A stretch of 64,000 nucleotides of DNA from Pseudomonas hamedanensis (GCF_014268595.2 NZ_CP077091.1:1572501-1636500), one strand, 5' to 3'. Positions 37,068 through 46,875 are shown, counted from the first letter of the stretch. Numbers and translations are program-made. Notes: generated from the letters alone by a model not told the origin.

Positions 37068-38681
37068 TCAATGTGCCCGATCAAGCCCTACCAACAGCGC
37101 GCTGTCGTGGCTGTAGATGTCCGGCGCATAACGCACCTGGCCTGCGCTATCGACCTGTGCGGTCCAGTAGGTCATCAGGATGGGCACCGGGGTCGACAGG
37201 CGGAACTCGTGGGTGCTGCCGCTGGCGAGCAGGGTTTCGGTACGGGCCTTTTCCGCCGGGGTAAGTAGCAGATCGCGCAATTGCATCGGGTGTTCGACCC
37301 GTACGCATCCGGAACTGAACGCCCGCGGTCCCTTGTCGAACAGCGCCTTGCTCGGTGTGTCGTGCAGGTAGACCGAGAACGGGTTGGGGAAGCGAATGAC
37401 CATTTGCCCCAGCGGATTGCGCGGGCCGGCGTCCTGTCGCAAAAGGACATTGCCGGGATTGTCCCAATCGATGTCCGCCGCCGCCAACGGTTGGCCGTTG
37501 GCATCGAGCACTTGCAGGTTATGGCGGCTGAGAAAGGTCTGGTCCTTGCGGATTTCCGGCAGTTTGTCCTCTTTCCAAATGGTCGGTGGCACCGTCCATG
37601 TCGGATTGAGGGTCAGCCGCGTGACGCGGGATTTGAGCAGCGGCGTCTGGCGCTCCGCCCGGCCCACCTGAGTGCGGGTTTGCCAGACCGGCTGGCCGCC
37701 GTGATAAAGCGTGAGTTCTGCGGCGGCGACGTTGACCAGCAGGCCGTCGGCTTCCATGTCCTGCGCCAGCCAGCGGAACCGCTCAAGATTGATGCGCAAC
37801 TGATCGCGGCGGGTCAGCGGGCTGATATTCAGTTCGGCAATTGTCCCCGGGCCGACCACGCCGTCAGCCTGCAGCGAGTGGTTGGCCTGAAAACTTTTCA
37901 CCGCGTCCACCAGTTCGCCTTCGTAGGCGTTGCCGGACGCGACCGGCTCAGGCAGATAGCCTTCGCTGTGCAGACGCCTGGCCAGTTCCGGCACGCGTTG
38001 GTCTTCCATTGCCGGGCGCAGCAGTGGCCCGCTGCCGATGGACTGCCACTGCGGCAAGGCCTGGAGTCGTTGCGCCGCATAAAGGTGGCGCAGGTTGCGG
38101 TACTGAACCAGATGCGGACGGGCCAGCTCGAACGCCGCCGCAATGTCCTGCAGTCCGGGCACGGCAATACTCAGCAGTTGCGCCTGACGATCGTGCGGCG
38201 GGCCGTCGACGCGCCACAGCGGCTCGAAATGCGCTTGCAGCAGGCGCCCGTAATGCAGGTCCTGCAACGCCTGAAGGTACTGGCGGCTGATATCGATGTC
38301 GGCGCATAACTCGCCATCCTGCGGTGCGGTGGTCGCGACGGCATAGCGGTTCGGATTCAGGCCATCGTCAACCAACAGTTGCAATTGCGTGCGCAACGTC
38401 GGCAATCGTGCAGAGTCCTGCGCCCAGACCGGCATCCAGTCCTGTTGTTCATAGAACGCCTGCAATTGTGCCAGTGCCGGGCCGTTGAGCTGCGCGGCGA
38501 TGGCCGGACACGACTGCGGCAAGCTGATCATGACCGCGTGTAACGGGCTGCGTGGCTCGACCGGAATTGGCGCAGGCGGCGTCGCCAGCGTCGGCAAGGG
38601 TGGCAGCGGCTCCTCAGCGCAAGCGACAAACGGCGCAGCGAGCAAACAAATGCTCAAGTAGCATGCGTACTTTTTGAACAA
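37068..38681 (-). CDS. L,D-transpeptidase with peptidoglycan-binding domain (YcbB/LdtD type)
   Basis: A periplasmic 537-residue enzyme that makes 3-3 cross-links in peptidoglycan. It starts at TTG 38681, with GGAG eight bases before it, and has an N-terminal signal peptide. A PG_binding_1 domain is seen around residue 255 (AVKSFQANHSLQADGVVGPGTI). The YkuD catalytic domain ends in HDTPSKALFDKGPRAFSSGC, with the catalytic Cys in SSGCVRVEHP. E. coli LdtD is somewhat longer (615 residues). Its stop lies 30 bp beyond the REPIN array. Confidence 0.93.
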   Translation of the reverse strand: MFKKYACYLSICLLAAPFVACAEEPLPPLPTLATPPAPIPVEPRSPLHAVMISLPQSCPAIAAQLNGPALAQLQAFYEQQDWMPVWAQDSARLPTLRTQLQLLVDDGLNPNRYAVATTAPQDGELCADIDISRQYLQALQDLHYGRLLQAHFEPLWRVDGPPHDRQAQLLSIAVPGLQDIAAAFELARPHLVQYRNLRHLYAAQRLQALPQWQSIGSGPLLRPAMEDQRVPELARRLHSEGYLPEPVASGNAYEGELVDAVKSFQANHSLQADGVVGPGTIAELNISPLTRRDQLRINLERFRWLAQDMEADGLLVNVAAAELTLYHGGQPVWQTRTQVGRAERQTPLLKSRVTRLTLNPTWTVPPTIWKEDKLPEIRKDQTFLSRHNLQVLDANGQPLAAADIDWDNPGNVLLRQDAGPRNPLGQMVIRFPNPFSVYLHDTPSKALFDKGPRAFSSGCVRVEHPMQLRDLLLTPAEKARTETLLASGSTHEFRLSTPVPILMTYWTAQVDSAGQVRYAPDIYSHDSALLVGLDRAH

Positions 38682-38833
38682 CTGCTTTACTCCAATCCAT
38701 GGCCGTCTCGATGACGGTCAACCTTACATTAGCTGCGCTGAACAGTCAGGCTCGATCTTCGGGCCTGCGGGTAACGACTGGGAGTCAGGAACCAAAAGTG
38801 CCGTTTATGTCGCCAGTGAGGACACTTTATAAA

Positions 38834-39547
38834 ATGTTGACGTTTTTGCGCCGACTCCTGCTGACCACCGCGACCCTTGTCGCCGTGACCAGTCCAGTAT
38901 TTGCCGCCGGCAAGCCATCGCCGGTTCTCTACACCAGCCTCGCCCAAGCCGCGCCGGAACTCAATCCCCATGCGCTCAAAGGTGCATTGAGCGCCATGCA
39001 ATGCGCAGTCAACAACGGCGCCCGGCCCTCGCGTCATCTGGCGATCATCGACTACTCGCGACCGTCCACCGAGCGCCGCCTGTGGATTTTCGACCTGAGC
39101 AAAAAGAAGCTGGTGCTGCGCGACCTGGTTGCCCACGGCTCCAACTCCGGGGAAAACTTCGCCACGCAATTTTCCAATCGTGAAGGCAGTTATCAGTCCA
39201 GCCTTGGCCTGTTCCGCACCCAGGAAAGCTACGAAGGCACCCACGGCTATTCGCTGCGCATGGACGGCCTTGAGCCGGGCTTCAATGACCTGGCCCGGGA
39301 CCGCGCCATCGTCATCCACGCCGCCAGTTACGTGAACCCGTTATGGAGCAAGCGCCAAGGGCGCATCGGCCGTAGCCAGGGCTGCCCGGCCGTGCGGCCG
39401 CAGATTGCCAGACAAGTGATCGACCGCCTGAAGAATGGCCAGTTCATGTTTTCGTGGTATCCCGACCAGCGCTGGCTGCAAAAGTCGCCCTACCTGAACT
39501 GCCAGCCGCAGCAAGTGGCGAGCATTCTCAGCACCCACGCCAGTTAG
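38834..39547 (+). CDS. Murein L,D-transpeptidase catalytic-domain protein (YkuD_2)
   Basis: A secreted 237-residue protein with a Sec signal peptide (LLLTTATLVAVTSPVFA). The catalytic region contains IVIHAASYVNP and GRIGRSQGCPAVRP, the His and Cys of the YkuD-like fold. It is divergent from the larger L,D-transpeptidase gene and convergent with the SleB-type gene, overlapping it by four bases. A GAGGA lies 13 bases before the ATG. Confidence 0.88.
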   Translation: MLTFLRRLLLTTATLVAVTSPVFAAGKPSPVLYTSLAQAAPELNPHALKGALSAMQCAVNNGARPSRHLAIIDYSRPSTERRLWIFDLSKKKLVLRDLVAHGSNSGENFATQFSNREGSYQSSLGLFRTQESYEGTHGYSLRMDGLEPGFNDLARDRAIVIHAASYVNPLWSKRQGRIGRSQGCPAVRPQIARQVIDRLKNGQFMFSWYPDQRWLQKSPYLNCQPQQVASILSTHAS

Positions 39548-40161
39548 CGCGCGTCGCCGCCGGCAGGTTTGTAGAACAGAAACCTGCCGGTCTGCGCCGT
39601 GTTGCGGTACGCCTTCGCCCAGCTCGGGTGCACGCCGCGATCATGAAAATACAGGGCACCGCGGGTGCGGTCCTTGAGCTGGCGGTTCAACGCCTTGCCG
39701 GCGATTTCCTTGGCCAGCGCGTATTCGGCATCTTCCTTGACCTGATCAGGCTTGCCATCGCACCACCAGGAAAACTGGCAGTTGCCGCTCTCCGAGCCTT
39801 GCTTGACCACCGCGCACACCGTGTCGGGAAAGCCTTCGTGGCCGAGGCGATTCATCACCACGCTGGCCACAGCTTCCATTTCCGGGGTGTCCTTGCCCTT
39901 GGCTTCCCAATAGATGCTGCGCGCCAGACAGGTCAGCGGATCGTCCAGCGGCGCGGCGCCGGCCGGGTCTACCGCTTGCGCCTCGGTCGGCGTGATCGCT
40001 TCGGACTTCGGCGCAGGAGCACTGACGTTGTCCGCCGCTTTCTCCTCCAGCACCTCGGCTTTTTGTTCAGCCTTGGCCTCGATCGGCGCCTGCGCGTTCG
40101 CCGAGCTTGTGTGGATCAACAGGGTTAATACGAAACAGCCGGTCAGGCTTTTTAATCGCAT
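39544..40161 (-). CDS. Cell-wall hydrolase, SleB/CwlJ family
   Basis: A 205-residue secreted protein: signal peptide of about 24 residues, an Ala/Pro/Glu-rich linker, then a Hydrolase_2 (SleB) domain from about residue 75. ARSIYWEAKGKDTPEMEAVASV contains the expected catalytic Glu, and CQFSWWCDG is another family block. In spore formers SleB degrades cortex; in Pseudomonas such proteins presumably trim peptidoglycan. GAGGGA precedes ATG 40161. Confidence 0.9.
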   Translation of the reverse strand: MRLKSLTGCFVLTLLIHTSSANAQAPIEAKAEQKAEVLEEKAADNVSAPAPKSEAITPTEAQAVDPAGAAPLDDPLTCLARSIYWEAKGKDTPEMEAVASVVMNRLGHEGFPDTVCAVVKQGSESGNCQFSWWCDGKPDQVKEDAEYALAKEIAGKALNRQLKDRTRGALYFHDRGVHPSWAKAYRNTAQTGRFLFYKPAGGDAR

Positions 40162-40359
40162 TGTGGATTCCCTCAACGCCCGCAGCGGGCCAAGTGTTAC
40201 GTCGGTGAGACGCCCGGATTTCGGGGGCCTGCGCAGATTGTAGCCGGACAATTGGCGGGCATCGTGGCGTAGAAAAAAACCATTGGAAAAGAAAAAGACA
40301 TTGCGCTCACCGGGGGCCTTTCGCGCATCATGGGCGCATTGCGCTCAAGGGGGATTTCC

Positions 40360-41211
40360 ATGCGTTTCATGCCATCGGTTTTGCGTTGTGCCGCGTTGTC
40401 GCTGGGCGTGGTCTTTGCCGCCTCGGCGCTGGCTGCCGATGAACTGCAATTGATTGAGTCGATCAACAGCTATCGCAGCCAGCCGCAGCGTTGCGGCAGC
40501 CAGGCGTCGAACGAACTGCCACCGCTGGCGGCCGACCCACGCCTGCGCCTGCCGGCGAGCGGTGCGGTCGACCTCCAGCAAGCCATGGCCAGCGCCCGTT
40601 ACCCGATGGTCAACGTCCAGGCGATCACCCTCAACGGCCCGCGCGATGCGGCGTCGGCGATGCAGGCGATCAAGGAAAGCTTCTGTCAGGTCGTGCTTGA
40701 TCCGCAGTTCGTCGATGTCGGCGTCAGCCGCGTCGATCGCGACTGGCGCATCGTGCTGGCGCGGCCGTTGCTCTCGGCGCAGCTGGGCGATGCGCAAAGT
40801 GAAGGGCAAAAACTGCTGGCGCAACTCAACACCGCCCGCAGCCAGCCGCGCCAATGCGGCGCTCAGGCGTTTGCCGCGGCGGCCCCGCTGGCCTGGAACG
40901 CGACATTGGCCACCGTCGCCCAGGATCACAGCCGCGACATGGCCAATAAAAATTACCTCGACCACAAGGACGGCGACGGCCGCACTCCGGGCGACCGCGC
41001 CGAACTCGCCGGCTACAGCGGGCAGCTGGTCGGCGAGAACATCGCCGCTGGGCAAGACAGCGCCAACAAGGTCGTCGAAGGCTGGCTCGCCAGCCCCGGC
41101 CACTGTGCGAACCTGATGAACCCGCAGTACAAAGAACTCGGCGCGGCGTATGCGACCGACCCGAAGAGCAATGCCGGCATTTACTGGACGGCAATGTTCG
41201 GCGCGCAGTGA
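40360..41211 (+). CDS. Secreted CAP/SCP-domain protein with a second degenerate CAP unit
   Basis: A 283-residue exported protein with a cleavable signal peptide ending near ASALAA. The C-terminal half (about residues 150-283) is a canonical bacterial CAP domain: HSRDMANKNYLDHKD, GENIAAG and GHCANLMNPQYKELGAAY. The N-terminal half (about 25-140) begins with INSYRSQPQRCG, parallel to LNTARSQPRQCG of the second, and looks like a decayed duplicate lacking the His/Glu cavity residues. The function of bacterial CAP proteins is poorly known. Confidence 0.88.
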   Translation: MRFMPSVLRCAALSLGVVFAASALAADELQLIESINSYRSQPQRCGSQASNELPPLAADPRLRLPASGAVDLQQAMASARYPMVNVQAITLNGPRDAASAMQAIKESFCQVVLDPQFVDVGVSRVDRDWRIVLARPLLSAQLGDAQSEGQKLLAQLNTARSQPRQCGAQAFAAAAPLAWNATLATVAQDHSRDMANKNYLDHKDGDGRTPGDRAELAGYSGQLVGENIAAGQDSANKVVEGWLASPGHCANLMNPQYKELGAAYATDPKSNAGIYWTAMFGAQ

Positions 41212-41331
41212 CCACCCTCATCGACGCCGTCAATCACTCGGTCAGCCAGAGTGATTGGACGGCACGACGAGCGCCCCTTACCCTGCGCAGTCTGCGCCCG
41301 ATACCGGCGTCCAACACCCACGAGGCGGCCT

Positions 41332-42330
41332 ATGACAGAGCGTGCATTGATCGATGGTTACAACCGCCGCGTCGACTATTTGCGCCTGTCGGTCACCGAC
41401 CGCTGTGATTTTCGCTGCGTCTATTGCATGGCCGAGGACATGCAATTTCTGCCGCGCCAGCAAATCCTCACGCTGGAAGAGCTGTTCCAGGTCGCGCAAA
41501 GCTTCGTCGCCTTGGGCACGCGCAAAATCCGCCTGACCGGCGGCGAACCGCTGATTCGACCCGGCGTCGTGCAACTGTGTGAACAGATCGCCGCCCTGCC
41601 CGGCCTGCGTGAATTGTGCCTGACCACCAACGGTTCGCAGTTGGGTCGGCTGGCCAAGCCGTTGTTCGAAGCCGGGGTCAAGCGCCTCAACATCAGTCTC
41701 GACAGCCTCGACCCGCAGCGTTTCAAGGAACTGACCCGCACCGGCGACCTGGCGCAGGTCATCGAAGGCATTGATGCCGCGCGCGCTGCCGGCTTCACCC
41801 GCACCAAGCTCAACTGCGTGGTGATGCAGGGACGCAACGACCATGAGATCAACGATCTGGTGAGTTTTGCCATCGACCGCGACCTGGATATCTCCTTTAT
41901 CGAAGAGATGCCGCTCGGGGCGATTGCCGAGCACAGCCGTGCCGAGTCGTTCTATTCCAGCGCGCAGGTTCGCGAGCGTATCGCCGAGCGGTTTACCCTG
42001 ATCGATTCGGCCGAATCGACCCAAGGGCCTTCGCGCTATTGGCGAGTTGCCGAAGCACCGAACATTCGCCTGGGCTTTATCTCGCCACACAGCCACAACT
42101 TCTGCGGCACCTGCAACCGCGTGCGCCTGACCGTCGAAGGTCGCCTGCTGCTGTGCCTGGGCAACGAGCATTCGATGGACCTCAAAGCAGTGTTACGCGC
42201 CCATCCCGGCCATCCGGAGCGCCTGGAAAACGCGATCATCGAGGCGATGAAACTCAAGCCGTATCGGCACAACTTCGAAGTCAACGACGACGTGCAGGTG
42301 GTGCGGTTCATGAACATGACCGGCGGCTGA
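41332..42330 (+). CDS. moaA: GTP 3',8-cyclase (molybdenum cofactor biosynthesis)
   Basis: Radical-SAM enzyme for the first step of Mo-cofactor synthesis, 332 residues. The N-terminal cluster motif is CDFRCVYC (residues 22-29), with [12 protein letters not shown] for SAM binding. The second cluster is in [20 protein letters not shown]. The C-terminal Gly-Gly needed for activity is present (NMTGG). The ATG at 41332 follows GAGG. Pseudomonas often has more than one moaA; no other mo-cofactor genes are nearby. Confidence 0.95.
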   Translation: MTERALIDGYNRRVDYLRLSVTDRCDFRCVYCMAEDMQFLPRQQILTLEELFQVAQSFVALGTRKIRLTGGEPLIRPGVVQLCEQIAALPGLRELCLTTNGSQLGRLAKPLFEAGVKRLNISLDSLDPQRFKELTRTGDLAQVIEGIDAARAAGFTRTKLNCVVMQGRNDHEINDLVSFAIDRDLDISFIEEMPLGAIAEHSRAESFYSSAQVRERIAERFTLIDSAESTQGPSRYWRVAEAPNIRLGFISPHSHNFCGTCNRVRLTVEGRLLLCLGNEHSMDLKAVLRAHPGHPERLENAIIEAMKLKPYRHNFEVNDDVQVVRFMNMTGG

Positions 42331-42355
42331 CCCGCCACGTAACCGGGACCGCGAG

Positions 42356-43255
42356 ATGATCGTAAGACCGAGACCCAATCAGTTCGCCGTACTGTTCACC
42401 CTCAAAGGCTCGATCGCCAAACGCATCGCCATGCGCACCCTGATGCTGACGCTGCTGGCGGCGGCGATCGTGCTGATCGAACTTCTTGTGCCGAGCTATT
42501 TCGCCAAGATCAACGCGACACCGTTCACTCTGCTCGGCCTGTCGCTGTCGATTTTCCTGAGTTTTCGCAACAACGCCTGTTATGACCGTTGGTACGAGGG
42601 GCGCAAAGCCTGGGGCGAGGTGCTGTTGCGCGTGCGCTCGGTGATGCGCGAGACCCAAGGCATCGAAGACGCCAGCCTGCGCGCGCCGCTGTTGCGCAAC
42701 CTGTGCGGTTTCGCCCATGCGCTGAACGCACGACTGCGCGGCGAAAGCGAGGCGCGGGCCAGTGCCGACTGGGTCAGTCCGCCAATCGATGGGGCTGCGC
42801 CGGATCACTGCGGGCAGATCATCCATCAGGTCGGGCGCCAGTGTTCAGCGCTGGAATCGGCTGGCGTACTGTCGCCATGGCGCTATCAGTTGCTGGCCAA
42901 TCACCTCACCAGCCTGACCCAGGCCCAGGCCGTGTGCGACCGGATCAAGAGCACGCCACTGCCCTTCCCTTACACCCTGCTGCTGCACCGCACGATTTAC
43001 CTGTTCTGCCTTCTGCTGCCCTTCGCCATGGCAGAATCCCTCGGTTGGCTGACGCCGCTGTTCACGGCGATTGTCAGCTACACCTTCTTCGGCTTCGACG
43101 CAATTGCCGACGAACTGGAAGACCCGTTCGGCCGCGATGAAAACGACCTGCCGACCGACGCATTGGTGCGGACGCTGGAGCGCGACGTGCTGTACGAACT
43201 TGGCGTGTCGCCGCTGCCGCCCGCGCCGCAACCGGACGACTACGTGCTGCGTTGA
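42356..43255 (+). CDS. Bestrophin-family ion channel
   Basis: A 299-residue membrane protein of the bacterial bestrophin (YneE/RFP-TM) family. Four hydrophobic stretches, the LGLSLSIFLSFRNNACYDRW block (about residues 60-80) and the late FGFDAIADELEDPFGRDEND motif are diagnostic; the latter corresponds to the Ca-clasp region in animal bestrophins. The conducted ion in bacteria may be sodium or chloride. It starts 25 bp after moaA. Confidence 0.92.
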   Translation: MIVRPRPNQFAVLFTLKGSIAKRIAMRTLMLTLLAAAIVLIELLVPSYFAKINATPFTLLGLSLSIFLSFRNNACYDRWYEGRKAWGEVLLRVRSVMRETQGIEDASLRAPLLRNLCGFAHALNARLRGESEARASADWVSPPIDGAAPDHCGQIIHQVGRQCSALESAGVLSPWRYQLLANHLTSLTQAQAVCDRIKSTPLPFPYTLLLHRTIYLFCLLLPFAMAESLGWLTPLFTAIVSYTFFGFDAIADELEDPFGRDENDLPTDALVRTLERDVLYELGVSPLPPAPQPDDYVLR

Positions 43256-43316
43256 ATGACACAGCGGCAAGAAACGATAGGGCCCGGCGTGTTCACTCTG
43301 GGCCGAGGTGCGGCCA

Positions 43317-43422
43317 TTCGCGAGCAGGCTCGCTCCCACAGTAGAAATGCATTCCAATATGGGAGCTAGCCTGCTCCCACAGTTCAAATGCATTCAATGT
43401 GGGAGCGAGCCTGCTCGCGAAA
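43317..43422. repeat. Cluster of three type B REPs
   Basis: A canonical REP (43317-43341), a damaged copy in opposite orientation (about 43359-43381) and a canonical opposite copy (43397-43422), each followed by a CATTC-containing spacer. The middle copy suggests a duplicated right half. Confidence 0.85.
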
Positions 43423-43754
43423 AAGGCAACTCGGTCAATCAGACCAAATGCAGCAAGCGCCATCGGCAAATCTCCCGTTTACACGCCGGCAAATTCCCCC
43501 TTACTATCCGGGCACACCGGTCGCCGGGTTCGCCCTGCTGCCGACGCTTTCCGCCAACGGAAATACGCGTTATGAGTACGTCACCACAACAACCCCAAAG
43601 GTTGAACGTCTCTGCCATACGCGCCCACTGCAACAGGGGCCGCGTATGAACCGCATCGTCAATCTGCCCATGGCCCTGCGCCGCTCCAAACTGCGTCACT
43701 CCGCACGCCCGCCGGATATCGCCTGCTGATTTCTGTCAGTCAGTAAAGATCCAT
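43423..43754. other. Spacer with no convincing gene
   Basis: Between two REP loci this stretch has short overlapping frames (for example ATG 43572 for 25 codons and ATG 43646 for 27 codons, both Arg-rich) without good ribosome binding sites. I see nothing I can name. It presumably contains the promoter of the following ligase gene towards its end. Confidence 0.4.
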
Positions 43755-43861
43755 TGTGGCGAGGGAGCTTGCTCCCGCCGGACTGCACAGCAGTCCCCAG
43801 CCCTTGAATCATAAAGCGAGAGCCGCTTCGCGCCTCAGCGCAAACAAGCGCCCTCGCCACA
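43755..43861. repeat. REPIN-like element, type C
   Basis: A good GTGGCGAGGGAGCTTGCTCC arm faces a shorter, degenerate arm ending CCCTCGCCACA about 60 bases on. It precedes the ligase gene by about 110 bp. Confidence 0.8.
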
Positions 43862-43971
43862 GGTTCTGTGTCACCCCTGACTGATATCCACTCGAAATAC
43901 CTGCCGGGACGCCTTCCAATGAGTCCGGCCCGAATCTGCGCGCCTGTGCGGCGCCATCGTGAGTGAACATT

Positions 43972-45336
43972 ATGAAATTCGCAGCCATTGAAGACGCACG
44001 TCAGTTTCTTGAGCAGAACCCCGACATCGACATGATCGAGCTGTTTATCCTCGATGCCAACGGCGTGCCGCGCGGCAAGCTGTTGCACCGCGAAGAACTG
44101 CTCGCGGTCTATGAAAGCGGTCGGCCGTTGCCGAGCACCATCCTTGGCCTGACCGTTCAGGGTGAAGACGTGGAAAACTCCGGGCTGGTCTGGGACGTTG
44201 GCGATATCGACTGCCGCGCCTATCCGCTGGAAGGCAGTCTGGTGCGCCTGCCATGGCGGCGGATTCCGACCGCGGCGGTGCAGGTCAGCATGCACCCGAC
44301 CGAGGGCCTGCCAGCGAGCATCGCCGACCCTCGCCATCTGCTGATCAAAGTGATCGACGCGCTCAGGGCCGAGGGCTATCACCCGGTGATGGCCTGCGAA
44401 CTGGAGTTTTATCTGCTCGATGCGAAACGCGATCACAACGGCCGACCGCAACCGGCGCTCGATGCTGACGGTGGCCGCCCGCGACACACGCAAGTCTACG
44501 GTCTGCGCGAACTGGAGCAGATCGAGCCGTTCCTCGCCGACCTCTACAGCGCCTGCAAACTGCACGGCATTCCGGCGCGCACGGCGATTTCCGAATACGC
44601 ACCGGGCCAAGTGGAAATCACCCTCGAACATGGCGAGGCACTGGCAGCAATGGATCAGGCGGTGCGCTACAAACGTCTGGTCAAAGCCGTGGCGCACAAG
44701 CACGGCATGCAAGCGACGTTCATGGCCAAGCCGTTCGATGATCTGGCCGGCACCGGCATGCACATGCACGTCAGCCTTGCCGACGGCGAGGGCCGAAATC
44801 TGTTTGCGTCCGAAGACCCGGCCGGCACCCCGCTGCTGCGCACAGCAATTGGCGGCATGCTCGCCTCACTGCTTGATTCGCTGCTGCTGTTCTGTCCGAA
44901 CGCCAATTCCTACCGGCGTTTTCAAGCCAACAGCTACGCACCACTGGCACCGACCTGGGGCGTCGACAACCGCACCGTGAGCCTGCGCGTGCCGGGTGGC
45001 CCGGCCCCCACGCGACACATCGAACACCGCATCTGCGGCGCCGATGCCAACCCGTATCTGGCGGCAGCGGCGATTCTTGCCGGCATTCATCGGGGCATTC
45101 GTGAGGAGCTGGATCCGGGTGCACCGGTCGAGGGCAATGGATATGCGCAGGCGAAAGAGCTGCTGCCGACCGATTGGCTGACGTCGTTGCAGGCGCTGGA
45201 AAATTCCGCGTGGGCGCGGGAGGCGTTGGGGCAGGAATTTCTTGGGGTGTATCTGGCGGTGAAGCGTGCCGAGTATCGGCAGTTCATGGCTGAGGTGGGT
45301 GAGCAGGATTGGCGCTGGTATCTGACCGAGGCCTGA
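43972..45336 (+). CDS. Gamma-glutamylpolyamine synthetase (glutamine-synthetase family), copy 1
   Basis: A 454-residue GlnA-like ligase of the PuuA/PauA group, which joins glutamate to a polyamine amino group using ATP. Family blocks are MIELFILDANGVPRGK, ACELEFYLLD (metal-binding Glu), AISEYAPGQVEITLEH, GTGMHMHVSLAD and RIEHR-like HIEHRICGADANPYL. A GTG at 43963 could extend it by three residues. The oxidase gene follows after a REPIN. Substrate specificity among polyamines or amines cannot be read. Confidence 0.9.
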   Translation: MKFAAIEDARQFLEQNPDIDMIELFILDANGVPRGKLLHREELLAVYESGRPLPSTILGLTVQGEDVENSGLVWDVGDIDCRAYPLEGSLVRLPWRRIPTAAVQVSMHPTEGLPASIADPRHLLIKVIDALRAEGYHPVMACELEFYLLDAKRDHNGRPQPALDADGGRPRHTQVYGLRELEQIEPFLADLYSACKLHGIPARTAISEYAPGQVEITLEHGEALAAMDQAVRYKRLVKAVAHKHGMQATFMAKPFDDLAGTGMHMHVSLADGEGRNLFASEDPAGTPLLRTAIGGMLASLLDSLLLFCPNANSYRRFQANSYAPLAPTWGVDNRTVSLRVPGGPAPTRHIEHRICGADANPYLAAAAILAGIHRGIREELDPGAPVEGNGYAQAKELLPTDWLTSLQALENSAWAREALGQEFLGVYLAVKRAEYRQFMAEVGEQDWRWYLTEA

Positions 45337-45352
45337 GTATTCACCAGCCCCC

Positions 45353-45440
45353 TGTAGGAGTGAGCCTGCTCGCGATGGCGGTGTGTCAGATAGCTGATTT
45401 TTTGACTGACACCGCCATCGCGAGCAGGCTCACTCCTACA
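45353..45440. repeat. REPIN, type A, perfect 32-bp inverted arms
   Basis: Arms 45353-45384 and 45409-45440 are exact reverse complements. The element separates the ligase and oxidase genes of one presumed operon. Confidence 0.92.
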
Positions 45441-45477
45441 AGGGACCGTGTACACCCTGAATTTATGTGGACCCAAC

Positions 45478-46761
45478 ATGACTATTCGCTGCAATTCCTA
45501 CTACACCGCCACCCTCAACCAGGACACCGACTACCCGACCCTGCAAGGTCGGCACAAAGTTGATGTGGTGATCATCGGCGGCGGTTTCACCGGTGTCGCC
45601 ACGGCCGTGGAACTGGCCGAAAAAGGCCTGAAAGTCGCCATCGTCGAAAGCCATAAAATCGGCTGGGGCGCCACCGGGCGCAATGGCGGGCAAGTCACCG
45701 GCAGCCTGTCCGGCGACGGCGCGATGCGCAAACAGATGCGCGCGACACTCGGTGATGACGTCGATGATTTCATTTGGCACCTGCGCTGGCGCGGGCATGA
45801 AATCATTCGTCAGCGCGTGGAAAAATACGCGATCCAGTGCGACCTCAAACACGGCCATCTGCACGCGGCGTACAAGCCGAGCCACATGAGCGACCTGCGC
45901 AAGGATTACGCAGAAGCAGTGCGTCGCGGTCTGGGTGACGAAGTCAGCCTGCTTGACCGCAGTCAGGTCCGCGACCTGCTGCAAAGCGACCTGTATCACG
46001 GCGCAATCAAGAACACCCGCAACCTGCATCTGCACCCGCTTAACCTGTGCATCGGTGAAGCCCGGGCGGCGCACAGTCTCGGCGCGCTGATCTTTGAAAA
46101 CAGCGAAGTGCTGGAGATCATTCACGGCGATAAACCCGGGGTGAGAACGGCCCACGGCCGGATCGACGCCAATCAGGTGATGCTCGCCGGCGACGTCTAT
46201 CACAAGCTCGAACCCGCCCAGCTCAAGGGCAAGATTTTCCCGGCCATGGGTGGCATCGTCACCACCGCGCCGCTCGGCGAGCTGGCCCGGCAGATCAACC
46301 CCGAAGACCTCGCGGTGTACGACTGCCGCTTCGTCCTCGACTATTACCGGCTCACCGCCGATGGTCGTCTGCTGTTCGGTGGCGGCGCCAACTACAGCGG
46401 CAAGGATTCACGGGACATCGCTGCCGAATTGCGCCCGTGCATCGAGCGCACCTTCCCGGCGCTCAAGGGCGTGCAGATCGATTATCAATGGAGCTGCGCC
46501 ATGGGCATTGTGATCAACCGTATTGCGCAACTGGGCAAGCTGTCGGATAACGTCTGGTATTGCCAGGGCTACTCGGGGCACGGCATCGCCACGACGCACA
46601 TCATGGGTGAAATCATGAGCCGGGCGATTACCGGGCAGATGGAGCAGTTCGACACGTTCGCCGCGTGCCAGCATATTCGCGTGCCGATGGGCGATCTGCT
46701 TGGCAACCCGTTGCTGGCGGCGGGGATGTGGTATTACCAGATGCTTGAGCGGTTACGCTGA
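45478..46761 (+). CDS. FAD-dependent gamma-glutamylpolyamine oxidase, copy 1
   Basis: A 427-residue DAO-type oxidoreductase of the PuuB/PauB group, converting gamma-glutamyl-polyamine to the aldehyde. The dinucleotide fold is VVIIGGGFTGVATAVELAEKG; GWGATGRNGGQVTGS is the GRNGGQ flavin motif of the family, and YCQGYSGHGIATTHIMGE the C-terminal FAD block. It shares length and motifs throughout with the copy at 54126-55409. It follows the ligase gene, as in puu/pau loci. Confidence 0.9.
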   Translation: MTIRCNSYYTATLNQDTDYPTLQGRHKVDVVIIGGGFTGVATAVELAEKGLKVAIVESHKIGWGATGRNGGQVTGSLSGDGAMRKQMRATLGDDVDDFIWHLRWRGHEIIRQRVEKYAIQCDLKHGHLHAAYKPSHMSDLRKDYAEAVRRGLGDEVSLLDRSQVRDLLQSDLYHGAIKNTRNLHLHPLNLCIGEARAAHSLGALIFENSEVLEIIHGDKPGVRTAHGRIDANQVMLAGDVYHKLEPAQLKGKIFPAMGGIVTTAPLGELARQINPEDLAVYDCRFVLDYYRLTADGRLLFGGGANYSGKDSRDIAAELRPCIERTFPALKGVQIDYQWSCAMGIVINRIAQLGKLSDNVWYCQGYSGHGIATTHIMGEIMSRAITGQMEQFDTFAACQHIRVPMGDLLGNPLLAAGMWYYQMLERLR

Positions 46762-46770
46762 ATTCACTGG

Positions 46771-46855
46771 CCTCATCGCGAGCAGGCTCACTCCTACATT
46801 GGGTTTGTGAACGACACAACCCCCCTGTGGGAGCGGGCTTGCTCGCGAAGAGGCC
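46771..46855. repeat. Chimeric REPIN (type A arm, type B arm)
   Basis: The left arm is a type A REP (TCGCGAGCAGGCTCACTCCT) and the right arm is type B (GTGGGAGCGGGCTTGCTCGC). The outer flanks GGCCTC and GAGGCC still pair. It lies between convergent genes. Confidence 0.85.
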
Positions 46856-46875
46856 CTCAAACTCAACACGAAATC

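Noticed and set aside
43572..43729. Two short overlapping frames before the copy 1 ligase gene
   Set aside because: There is no good ribosome binding site and the composition is that of a GC-rich spacer; left as unexplained sequence.
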